DNA of 64,000 nucleotides from Chloroflexota bacterium. GTDB lineage: Bacteria > Chloroflexota > Anaerolineae > Anaerolineales > Villigracilaceae. Below the pieces are notes generated by a model. That model did no database searches and had not been told where the DNA came from. It worked only from the letters and a program-made list of their open reading frames with translations. A program made the translations under genes and the position numbers. Location: the NCBI GenBank assembly GCA_016191845.1, contig JACPVF010000002.1, positions 1 through 64,000 of the forward strand, in the 5' to 3' direction. Positions 42,110 through 49,971 of the stretch are shown here, piece by piece. The stretch's first letter is position 1, and every line of letters starts with the position of its first letter.

Positions 42110-42976
42110 ATGAAATCTACAGTGACTCGACCCTCAAATTGGGTCCAGAAGTTCGTGCAATTCCCCGTTACCCGCATCTTCCTGGGACTAGGCGTCCTGT
42201 TCGCCGCGATCCTGTTGATGCAATCCGCCCTGCGCCTGATCCCTGGCATCCATCAAGGCGTTCTCGATGTGCTGGGCGCAGTCGCAGTGGCGCTGACAGC
42301 TCTCTTTGCCTATGTCGGATTTGTCCGCCTGGTGGAAAAGCGTACAGTCACGGAGCTATCCACGGCAGGCGCGGCTCTCGAGCTCGGAAAGGGCGCGCTC
42401 CTCGGCGGATTGCTCTTCGCTGCCACCATCGGTCTGATCGCCCTCTTCGGCTTTTATCATGTCTCGGGCTTCAACCCCTGGACCGTGCTCCTGCCCGCCC
42501 TCAGCCTGTCCATCGTCTCGGGCGTGGTCGAGGAGGTGCTGGTACGCGGCATCCTGTTCCGCATCATGGAAGAGTCGCTGGGCACCTGGCTGGCGCTGGC
42601 TATCTCCGCGCTGCTTTTTGGACTGATGCACATCTCAAATCCGAACGCCACACTATGGAGCGCATTGGCCATCGCCATCGAGGCGGGCATCATGCTGGCA
42701 GCGGCCTTCGTCTTCACCCGCCGATTGTGGCTGGCCATCGGCATCCACTTTGCGTGGAACTTCGTCCAGGGCGGGATCTTTGGGGTGGCGGTATCAGGCA
42801 ACGGGGTCCAGGGGCTGTTGCAATCCACGCTCGACGGTCCGCCCCTGCTCTCGGGTGGCGCGTTCGGCGCGGAAGCGTCCATCTTCGCGGTGATCGTCTG
42901 TCTGGCCGCGGGTATCTATTTGACCTGGTCCGCATGGAAAAAAGGGAACTTTATCCAGCCCTTCTGGACCAAATAG
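42110..42976 (+). CDS. CPBP intramembrane metalloprotease, copy 1
   Basis: A 288-residue polytopic membrane protein of the CPBP/Abi (Rce1-like) family. The catalytic motifs are GVVEEVLVRGILFR (EExxxR), FGLMHISNPNA (His) and HFAWNF (HxxxN-type). About eight membrane helices. Family members cleave within membranes, some in bacteriocin self-immunity or toxin processing. It follows the HAAS gene by one base. A terminator lies 16 bases after the stop. Confidence 0.92.
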   Translation: MKSTVTRPSNWVQKFVQFPVTRIFLGLGVLFAAILLMQSALRLIPGIHQGVLDVLGAVAVALTALFAYVGFVRLVEKRTVTELSTAGAALELGKGALLGGLLFAATIGLIALFGFYHVSGFNPWTVLLPALSLSIVSGVVEEVLVRGILFRIMEESLGTWLALAISALLFGLMHISNPNATLWSALAIAIEAGIMLAAAFVFTRRLWLAIGIHFAWNFVQGGIFGVAVSGNGVQGLLQSTLDGPPLLSGGAFGAEASIFAVIVCLAAGIYLTWSAWKKGNFIQPFWTK

Positions 42977-42992
42977 CCAGGATTGCTCTCAC

Positions 42993-43018
42993 AGCCCCGC
43001 TGCTTGCGGGGCTTTTTC
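42993..43018 (+). terminator. Rho-independent terminator
   Basis: AGCCCCGC and GCGGGGCT form an eight-base GC stem followed by TTTTT. Confidence 0.85.
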
Positions 43019-43032
43019 ATCTTCGGCTTCGG

Positions 43033-43038
43033 GTACAA
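43033..43038 (+). promoter_or_regulatory. -10 box of the second CPBP gene
   Basis: TACAAT within GGGTACAATCC, 34 bases before the ATG and 15 bases after the terminator, with CTGGAGG as the ribosome site. The second CPBP gene can therefore be expressed separately from the PadR operon. Confidence 0.4.
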
Positions 43039-43072
43039 TCCTGGGATATCCATTTCTGGAGGCGACAGCATC

Positions 43073-43978
43073 ATGGAATACCTTGAAATCGCGCGGACAG
43101 GAAAGAATGACTGGTGGCGATATCTGATTTCCTTCCCAGGCATCCTTATCGTATGGATCTTTGGAGGAGTTCTGCTTACCCTGCCCTTTGTGTTTTGGGT
43201 GCTGGGCGACGGCAATCCTGCCACCACCTACGACTCGACGGGTTTCATCGGCATCCCCGTGGTGGGGAATTTCATCCTCGTGATGATCACCTTCTTCCCC
43301 TTCATCATCGCTACTCCACTGGCGGTGCGCTTCATCCATGCGCGCCCCGTGCAGACCTTGATCACAGCTGCGCCGCGGGTCCGCTGGGGCAGGATACTGG
43401 CGGGGGCGGCGGTCTGGTTCGTTCTGGCCGCGATCATCTCGGTCGTCGAGTCGGCTTTATATCCAGGCCGTTACGTGCTGACCCTCCAGCCGCGGGCGCT
43501 GCTTGTGTACGCCGTCTTTGCGTTGCTGCTCATCCCAATCCAAACCACGGCCGAAGAGTTCTTCTTCCGCGGCTATCTGCTGCAATGGATGGGATTGATC
43601 CTGAAGAACAAATGGCTGTTGGCACTGCTCAACGGTGTGTTGTTCCTCCTGCCGCACCTCGCCAACCCTGAAATGTCGGTTTCCTCCAACGCGCTTCTGA
43701 TGGCATTGGGTTATTTCGCCTTCGGCTTCTTCGCCGCACTCATCACTGTCCAGGACAATGGCATGGAACTGGCCCTCGGTCTGCACGCGGCTAACAACCT
43801 GATGGTGCTGTTCGTCAATTATCCCGTCAGCGCCCTGCCCAGCCCCTCCGTGTTCACCATCCAGACGCTGGACGCGACCTATGGCCTGATCTCGACCGTC
43901 GCGGCCATGGATATTTTCTACTTCGTCTTTTTTGGCCTGCCCAAACGGGCAAAAACCTCTACGGAGCTTGCTGAATAG
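43073..43978 (+). CDS. CPBP intramembrane metalloprotease, copy 2
   Basis: A 301-residue polytopic protein related to the gene before it. The motifs are TTAEEFFFRGYLLQW (EExxxR), LLPHLANPEM (His) and LHAANNLMV (His/Asn). About eight membrane helices. The ATG at 43073 follows TCTGGAGG; a longer open frame covers the preceding terminator and is not used. Substrate unknown. Confidence 0.9.
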   Translation: MEYLEIARTGKNDWWRYLISFPGILIVWIFGGVLLTLPFVFWVLGDGNPATTYDSTGFIGIPVVGNFILVMITFFPFIIATPLAVRFIHARPVQTLITAAPRVRWGRILAGAAVWFVLAAIISVVESALYPGRYVLTLQPRALLVYAVFALLLIPIQTTAEEFFFRGYLLQWMGLILKNKWLLALLNGVLFLLPHLANPEMSVSSNALLMALGYFAFGFFAALITVQDNGMELALGLHAANNLMVLFVNYPVSALPSPSVFTIQTLDATYGLISTVAAMDIFYFVFFGLPKRAKTSTELAE

Positions 43979-44137
43979 TTTTCAGTTTTGATAAGCGCAA
44001 ATGCGCCAGATGGTGCTATCATCGGACGCGTGGGCAACGTAGAAGCTAACATCGCATCCGCCCACGTATTCCAGCCTGCTCTCACCATCAAAGCTTCATC
44101 GTTGCCGAGGGCGGCTGGAATTCATTTCTACCCAACA

Positions 44138-44165
44138 AAAAGTCCCGCTGTAAGGCGGGACTTTT
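44138..44165. terminator. Bidirectional terminator
   Basis: AAAAGTCCCGC and GCGGGACTTTT form an 11-base stem with a six-base loop between the convergent CPBP and ABC permease genes. The core matches the hairpin at 39661-39684. Confidence 0.85.
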
Positions 44166-44174
44166 GCTTTCAAC

Positions 44175-45371
44175 TTATTCGTATCGAAATCTCCAGACGC
44201 CCACGGTAAAGAAGACCGCCGCGAAGCCGACCAGTACCCCCGCCTCGGGCAGGATATCCAACAGACCACGCCCGCGCAGGACCAGGTCCAACATGCCCTG
44301 CATGGCCCAGGTGGTCGGCAGGATCTTGACGATCTGCTGCACCAGGGGCGGGAACAACTCCAGCGGATACCAGCAGCCGCCCAACAATGCCATGACCATG
44401 CCGAACATGGTACTCAACCCGCTGGCCTGTCCCTCCGATTTGACAAAGGTCCCCATCGTCGTGCCGATGGCTGCCGCCGCCAGGGCTGAGGTCAGCATCA
44501 CGATAAATAGCGCCAGCGGTTCGCGCCCCCAGTCCAGTTTCATCACAAAGATGCCGAACAACACCAGGATCGTCATCTGGATCAACGCCATGAATACCTG
44601 CCCCGCAATCGTTCCGAACAGGTAGGTGGCTTTCGTGGTCGGCGTGGTCAGGACGCGGCGCAGGGTGCCGATCTGGCGCTCGTAGGAGAACAGGCCTGAA
44701 ATGCCGAACAGCGGGATGAACACCCAGGTGATCAACTGTCCCGCCGACTGATTGGCGCGCGGATCATACTCCACCTCGTCAGGTGTGGACCCCTCGACCA
44801 CGGTCACGCGCTCGGGCGACTCCGCCTGGGCAGCCTGAGCCAGTTTCAGGGCATCGTTGAAATAAGCCTGGCGGTCGGTCTCCGACTCGAAGGTCCCATT
44901 GGATTCAGCCTCCTGCACGGCCATGGTAGCCGCATTGACCGCGCTGCTCACCCGTCGGATCGCGGTCTGCACGGCGCGTGCCGCCACGGTTGCGTTGAGA
45001 TTATTGGGCTGCTCACGCAGGTCCACCTGGGCGGTGCCGTCCTGAATGGTCTGCAGGTCCAACCCCGTGGGCAGGATCAGCACCACCGAAGCGCGCCGCG
45101 CGTCGAACTGGCTTTGCGCCTCATCAAGCGTCAACACCTCGGGCCGCACCGCCGTGGACTTTTCCAATTCAGTCAGGATGCCCTGCGACACGGACGTATT
45201 GGCCTGGTCCACGACCACCAGACGGATGCGGGCATCCCCATCGCCCGAGGGCGTGCCGCCCGCCATGATCAGCGTGAAAACCACGGGCAGGATAATGAAG
45301 AACAGCAATTCCGCCGCGCTCGAGAAGCGGATGATCGCGTCCTTCCATGCAATTGCAAAAAGTTTTTTCAT
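44175..45371 (-). CDS. ABC-2 type permease, second of two
   Basis: A 398-residue membrane protein. One N-terminal helix (about 18-38), a large external domain (about 40-210, with VRPEVLTLDEAQSQFDA and many Ala/Gln-rich helices) and a five-helix C-terminal membrane part including GQASGLSTMFGMVMALLGG, the ABC-2 signature region. It belongs to the YhgE/NatB/YbhR-like exporters. It forms an operon with the other permease and the ATPase. Substrate unknown. Confidence 0.88.
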   Translation of the reverse strand: MKKLFAIAWKDAIIRFSSAAELLFFIILPVVFTLIMAGGTPSGDGDARIRLVVVDQANTSVSQGILTELEKSTAVRPEVLTLDEAQSQFDARRASVVLILPTGLDLQTIQDGTAQVDLREQPNNLNATVAARAVQTAIRRVSSAVNAATMAVQEAESNGTFESETDRQAYFNDALKLAQAAQAESPERVTVVEGSTPDEVEYDPRANQSAGQLITWVFIPLFGISGLFSYERQIGTLRRVLTTPTTKATYLFGTIAGQVFMALIQMTILVLFGIFVMKLDWGREPLALFIVMLTSALAAAAIGTTMGTFVKSEGQASGLSTMFGMVMALLGGCWYPLELFPPLVQQIVKILPTTWAMQGMLDLVLRGRGLLDILPEAGVLVGFAAVFFTVGVWRFRYE

Positions 45372-45383
45372 GCAAGCCTCATA

Positions 45384-45430
45384 CGCCCTGAGCGGAGCCG
45401 CGATTTTTGGCGGCGCAGTCGAAGGGCGAA
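45384..45430. repeat. Interspersed repeat CGCCCTGAGC...GTCGAAGGGCG, copy 2 (interrupted)
   Basis: The same outer arms as 12904-12928 (CGCCCTGAGCG and GCAGTCGAAGGGCG), with an extra hairpin-like segment GAGCCGCGATTTTTGGCGGC between them. It lies between the two permease genes. Confidence 0.55.
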
Positions 45431-45431
45431 A

Positions 45432-46700
45432 TTATTTCTGCGCCAGATCTTTCTTCCCAAACAGCACCACCGAGACGGCGAACAAGACCGTTCCCATGAT
45501 CAGCAGCGCCGCAATCGGCTGGACCAGGTCGATCAAGGTGCCGCCCAGCCCAAGGGTGGTGAATCCGTCCAGGGCCCAGGCATTGGGCGTGATCTTGCTA
45601 ATCATCTGCACGGGGAGCGGCATCTGCTCCAGACTGATGAAGCTGCCACCCAACGCACCGAAGATCAACATGACCGCCGAACCCGTGTTCGCCACCTGCG
45701 CCGTGGTACGCGCCGTGGCCGTGATGAGCATGCCCCAGCCCGTGGCCGCAAAGACCGCCGCCAGCACCAGAATCAGCACACCCAGCGAATCGCCCCATTT
45801 CAATTGAAAGATCAGCGACGAGGCTACGATCAGGATCAGCATCTGCGCAACGCCCGTCAGGAAGATGCCGAAGACCTTGCCGCCCAGAATCTGCGCCGAA
45901 GAAGTCGGCGAGACCAGCAGGCGCGGCAGCGTACCTTGCGAACGCTCCGCCAGGATCGATCGTCCGCCATAGCTGACGGTGTACATCAGGAACATCAAGG
46001 CCATGCCAGGCGCGATGTACGCCAGGGCATCGAACTGCACCGCCTCATCGCCCTGCGTGGATGAATTGATCTGGATGGCAAGCGTGTCGCTGGCAGGCTG
46101 GTCTTGCAGCCGTTGTCCCATCGCAGTTCCCGCCGCCTCGGCCTGTTGCGCCGTGATGCGTCCGCTGGCGAGCATCTGCAAAATGGAGACCTCGCCACCC
46201 AGCCGCCCCTCTTCCACGCGACTGAGGAACTCATCCACAATGGCCTTGATCACGCCCGCGCTGGTCGGTCGCTGCGGATTGGCATACACCTCGATCTGTA
46301 CTGCTTCAGGCGCGGAACCCGTCGCCGTGTAATCCGATTGCTGCGGGATGATGGAGCGCGTAAAGCCTGCGGGGATGATGATCGCTGCCGCAGCCTTGTC
46401 CTCGTCGATGAAACGGCGGGCCGCCTCAGGGTCAGACCCGAGGGTGGGCTCCACCAAATCAGCCAGGTCCGCCGACTGGAAGGTATCCACCAAAGCCTGG
46501 CCGATCTGTCCATCGTCCAGGTTGACGATCACCACAGGGATGTCGGAGAGACCGCTGCCGCCGTTGCCGCTGAAGCGACCCGTGACCAGGCCCAGGCCCA
46601 GCGTCAACACGAAGGGCGCAGCCAGCATGAAGATCAAGGCTGCGCGGTCGCGAAACGCCAGGCGGACGTCTTTAAGGCCGATGAGAAAAGTCTTGAGCAT
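45432..46700 (-). CDS. ABC-2 type permease, first of two
   Basis: A 422-residue permease with the same layout as its downstream partner: N-terminal helix (about 20-40), an external domain (about 45-215), and membrane helices with YGGRSILAERSQGTLPRLLV and a late VMLIFGALGGSFISLEQMPL. The two probably form a heterodimer. The ATG at 46700 lies two bases after the ATPase stop, so expression is coupled. Confidence 0.88.
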   Translation of the reverse strand: MLKTFLIGLKDVRLAFRDRAALIFMLAAPFVLTLGLGLVTGRFSGNGGSGLSDIPVVIVNLDDGQIGQALVDTFQSADLADLVEPTLGSDPEAARRFIDEDKAAAAIIIPAGFTRSIIPQQSDYTATGSAPEAVQIEVYANPQRPTSAGVIKAIVDEFLSRVEEGRLGGEVSILQMLASGRITAQQAEAAGTAMGQRLQDQPASDTLAIQINSSTQGDEAVQFDALAYIAPGMALMFLMYTVSYGGRSILAERSQGTLPRLLVSPTSSAQILGGKVFGIFLTGVAQMLILIVASSLIFQLKWGDSLGVLILVLAAVFAATGWGMLITATARTTAQVANTGSAVMLIFGALGGSFISLEQMPLPVQMISKITPNAWALDGFTTLGLGGTLIDLVQPIAALLIMGTVLFAVSVVLFGKKDLAQK

Positions 46701-46702
46701 GG

Positions 46703-47647
46703 TCAATCGCGCAGCGCGCGTCCCGTCAGATGAAGGAAGACCGCTTCGAGATTTGGCTCGCGGATATCAATGGAGCGGATCTTGATGCCCCGTTCATTGG
46801 CCTTGGTGACCACGCCCGCCAGCACATCTTCAGCCTCGGGGCAGATGACCGAGACTTCGTGGTCGGTGGCCTCAGCCTTGATGACGCCCGCCACGCCGCC
46901 CAGTGCAGACGCCAGCGCCTCGGAGTCATCGTTCTCACCGACGTGCAGCACCAGGGTCTCGCTCTCGCCCACCTGGCGGGTAAGTTCCTTCTGTGTACCG
47001 ATGGCAATCAATTCGCCGTGATCGATGATGCCGACGCGGTCCGAGAGTTCCTCGGCCTCCTCCATATAGTGCGTGGTGTACAACACGGTCATGCCTTGCT
47101 TGTTGAGGTCTTTGACCGTGTCGAGGATGGCGCGGCGCGACTGCGGGTCGATGCCCACGGTCGGCTCGTCCATGAAGAGCAGCTTGGGCTTGTGCAGCAG
47201 CCCCACACCGATGTTGACGCGCCGCTTCATGCCGCCCGAATAAGTCTTGACGCGGTTGCCTGCCTTGTCGGTCAGGCCGATCTGCGAAAGGACTTCGTCC
47301 ACGCGGGCAGCCAGGGCCTTTCCGCTCAAGCCGTACATCTGCCCCCAGAAGACCAAATTTTCACGGGCGGTCAGGTCTTCGTAGAGTGCCAGGTCTTGCG
47401 GCACCACACCGATCACCCCGCGGACGGCCATCGGGGCCTTGGTGACGGAGTGCCCGTCAATGGTGGCATCTCCCGAAGTGGGTGTATACAACGTGGAGAG
47501 CATCGAAATGGTCGTGGTCTTGCCCGCACCGTTCGGCCCGAGCAGACTGAAGATTTCGCCTTCCGCGATGCCGAACGACACCCCCTTCACCGCTTGAAAA
47601 TCGCCATAATGCTTGACGAGATCCTTGACCTCCAGAATATGGGTCAT
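46703..47647 (-). CDS. ABC transporter ATP-binding protein (ABC-2 export)
   Basis: A 314-residue ATPase of the DrrA/CcmA type. Walker A is GPNGAGKTTTISML, the signature is YSGGMKRR, Walker B is LLFMDEPTVGID and the H-loop is YTTHYMEEAEEL. Residues about 225-314 form the extra C-terminal domain of drug/antibiotic exporters. It energises the two permeases encoded just downstream. Likely cargo is a lipid, drug or small natural product. Confidence 0.93.
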   Translation of the reverse strand: MTHILEVKDLVKHYGDFQAVKGVSFGIAEGEIFSLLGPNGAGKTTTISMLSTLYTPTSGDATIDGHSVTKAPMAVRGVIGVVPQDLALYEDLTARENLVFWGQMYGLSGKALAARVDEVLSQIGLTDKAGNRVKTYSGGMKRRVNIGVGLLHKPKLLFMDEPTVGIDPQSRRAILDTVKDLNKQGMTVLYTTHYMEEAEELSDRVGIIDHGELIAIGTQKELTRQVGESETLVLHVGENDDSEALASALGGVAGVIKAEATDHEVSVICPEAEDVLAGVVTKANERGIKIRSIDIREPNLEAVFLHLTGRALRD

Positions 47648-47746
47648 GCCAGCCTCCTGAAATAAGAACTACAAAATATACGAAATGCGTCCGATCTTGT
47701 TGTATCAAATCGCACAGACGCCAAAGCGACCACCCGCCCCTATGGA

Positions 47747-48811
47747 TTATCTGCCGTATTTGCGTAACAATTCCTTCAACCGATCATGCGGAAGCGCCTT
47801 GACCGTGATGCCGTCTCTGCCTGTCATGGTCTTGGCGGCGATCATCGCGTTCAGAATGGCCTCCTCGGTGGCGTAGGCGGAAGCCGCAAACAGCGGGTCG
47901 ATTCTGTCGTTGGAGAGGGCGCGGAGCGTGGCCAAGCCTTCCTCGCCGCCGTGCGCTGCGCCCGGGTTGGCCGTGGAAAAAGCCAGGAAGATGTCGCCGC
48001 TGCCGTTGCCGCCCAGGCTGCCCGTGCGGGCCATGCCGAGCGTGGCGCGTTTGGCAATGCGCCGCAACTGATGCGGGAGCAACGGCGCGTCCGTGGCAAG
48101 GACCACGATCAGCGAACCCTGCTCGGCCAGCGGATTCTCGCCGTTGGTGAAGGGAGCGTCCTCGGTCAGGTGCTGGCCCACGGGCACGCCCGCCACCGTC
48201 AGCTGGTAACGGCGGCCGAAATTGGCTTGCACGAAGGCCCCGACCGTCCAGCCGCCCAGCCGCTCGGGCAATTTCCGCGAGGACGTTCCCGTACCGCCCT
48301 TGAACTCGTAACAGATCATACCCGTCCCGCCGCCGACGTTGCCTTCGGGCAACGATCCGCCCTGTGCGGAATCGAGCGCCGCCAGCACATGCTCGGGCTC
48401 GACGTGGAATTGGTTCATGTCGTTCAACCAGCCGTCGGCGGTCTCCGCCACCACGGGACAGGACCATTTCTGGAAGAAGGCGTCCTGGCTGGCCTGCCAC
48501 TGGATGATGGTATCGCGCACGATACCCACGCTGTGGGTATTGGTCAGGCCGATGGGACCCTCAAGCAGGCCGCCCTCGTCCACCCAGGCGGCGCCCGTCA
48601 TCTCGCCGTTGCCGTTGAAGGCAAAGGTCCCTGCAAAGACGGGATCGTGATTCGCCCCTCCGCGCGGGTGGATGACGGTGACGCCCGTTCGGGCCGAGTC
48701 ACCTTTGATGACGGTGGCAAACCCCACGGTCAGGCCGGGGATATCGGTGATGGCGTTGAGCGGGCCAGGCGTCCCCTCCAATGGAATCCCCAGGTCACGA
48801 GCACGAGTCAT
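47747..48811 (-). CDS. P1-family aminopeptidase (DmpA-like)
   Basis: A 354-residue P1/DmpA-family hydrolase. These N-terminal-nucleophile enzymes cut themselves before a Ser; the segment EFKGGTGTSSRKLPERLGGW matches the cleavage region, with Thr-Ser as the likely nucleophile site. Other marks are NAITDIPGLTVGF, GLTNTHSVGIVRD and GNVGGGTGM. It probably removes N-terminal D- or small amino acids. The ATG at 48811 follows GAGGAG; a longer frame lacks this. Confidence 0.9.
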   Translation of the reverse strand: MTRARDLGIPLEGTPGPLNAITDIPGLTVGFATVIKGDSARTGVTVIHPRGGANHDPVFAGTFAFNGNGEMTGAAWVDEGGLLEGPIGLTNTHSVGIVRDTIIQWQASQDAFFQKWSCPVVAETADGWLNDMNQFHVEPEHVLAALDSAQGGSLPEGNVGGGTGMICYEFKGGTGTSSRKLPERLGGWTVGAFVQANFGRRYQLTVAGVPVGQHLTEDAPFTNGENPLAEQGSLIVVLATDAPLLPHQLRRIAKRATLGMARTGSLGGNGSGDIFLAFSTANPGAAHGGEEGLATLRALSNDRIDPLFAASAYATEEAILNAMIAAKTMTGRDGITVKALPHDRLKELLRKYGR

Positions 48812-48889
48812 AAAATCTCCTCTAAAATGAAATGCGGACTGTAGTCCGCAATCAAGGATTGAATGGAGGGCAACATCCACACTCCAAAA

Positions 48890-49762
48890 CTAGGCCAGCT
48901 TCACCAACCGCTCGGCAATCTGCTGCATGACCTCATCGGGCACGCCATCGGCGGCGCGAGATTGGATGCGGGTGTCGATGCCATCGTTGACGTAGTCCAC
49001 CGCCACGAACTCCTCGGCCAGGGCGATCTCGGTCGAGAACCAGTCGAGTTTGCAAATGGCGGCGATGCGCTTCGTCAGGTCGCGCAGGGGAGCCAGGCCA
49101 TAACGGGACTCGTCCTCCGCAGTGACCACCGAGTAGACGTGTGTTTCGGGATGCCACCAGCACGGAAAGGCCTCACCTGCCGCGTAGAAACAACGGAACC
49201 AGGCCACCCGCCCGTCGAGCAGGCGCGGCTGGACATTGGCCTGGATCAGATACTTGTGTGTGGGGAATTCGGTGCGCGCACGCAGGACCTGTTCGAGCGA
49301 CTCCGCGCCGAGGATGACACCCTCTCCCCCGCCCCCGTTGGACGGCTTGATGACGAAACGCTCTCCCAGCGGGGAGAGGTCGAAGGGCGGGACGACGGGC
49401 TGCTCGACGAAGGGCGCCAGCAGGATCGTGTACGGCGTGTTCAGCCCTGCCTCGATCAATTCGAGGTGCATGGTAGCTTTATCCTCAGACCAGAGCGAAA
49501 GCTCGGTGGGATTGATACGCCGCGCACCGTACTCCCTGGCCCAGCGGTTGATCGGTTCGAAGCGGATGTCGCCCTGGGCGCGGTCGAGCAGGGTGCGGAA
49601 GTTAACCTCGCCCTTGTATAGCGCGGTGACGGCTTCCAATAAGTTGGTGGGAGTCACCTGCCAGAGTGTCTTGCCCTGACGAACGCAGGCACGCTCGATC
49701 AGCCCAACGAAGGCATCGTCGTATTCCCAATACCAGGGCAGACATAGGTCATACAGGATCAT
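48890..49762 (-). CDS. ATP-grasp family protein
   Basis: A protein of about 290 residues of the ATP-grasp type. The ATP-binding strands and Gly-rich loop are RFVIKPSNGGGGEGV (about residue 135), with acidic metal-binding positions in WFSTEIAL and VDYVNDGIDTR near the C-terminus. It likely joins a carboxylate to an amine or similar group; the substrate is unknown. A TATAAT at 49770-49775 lies seven bases before the ATG at 49762, so the transcript is probably leaderless; an earlier frame would start inside the -10 box. Confidence 0.78.
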   Translation of the reverse strand: MILYDLCLPWYWEYDDAFVGLIERACVRQGKTLWQVTPTNLLEAVTALYKGEVNFRTLLDRAQGDIRFEPINRWAREYGARRINPTELSLWSEDKATMHLELIEAGLNTPYTILLAPFVEQPVVPPFDLSPLGERFVIKPSNGGGGEGVILGAESLEQVLRARTEFPTHKYLIQANVQPRLLDGRVAWFRCFYAAGEAFPCWWHPETHVYSVVTAEDESRYGLAPLRDLTKRIAAICKLDWFSTEIALAEEFVAVDYVNDGIDTRIQSRAADGVPDEVMQQIAERLVKLA

Positions 49763-49769
49763 CAAGGCC

Positions 49770-49775
49770 ATTATA
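49770..49775 (-). promoter_or_regulatory. -10 box of the ATP-grasp gene
   Basis: The minus strand reads TATAAT seven bases before the ATG at 49762. Confidence 0.55.
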
Positions 49776-49971
49776 ATGGGCAAAACAGTTCAATAACAGT
49801 CATATCCTTGCGACGGCCTGAGAAACCATGTCGTCGAGAGGATGCCAGCTCAATTTTTTCGTCTGGACAAAGTAGGGAATCCCCCCATATTCCCCCAGCC
49901 AAGAATACGTGAAAATGTATGGTAGGAGCGTTTTAATTACCCATGCAACCCGTTTTTCTGGAGAGCCGACG

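Noticed and set aside
42983..43072. An upstream start at 42983 for the second CPBP gene.
   Set aside because: The extra codons lie over a terminator hairpin and a -10 box; a ribosome site precedes the ATG at 43073.
47786..48844. A 352-residue plus-strand frame opposite the P1 peptidase.
   Set aside because: The minus strand encodes a complete DmpA-like protein with a ribosome site. The plus frame has no motifs or start signal.
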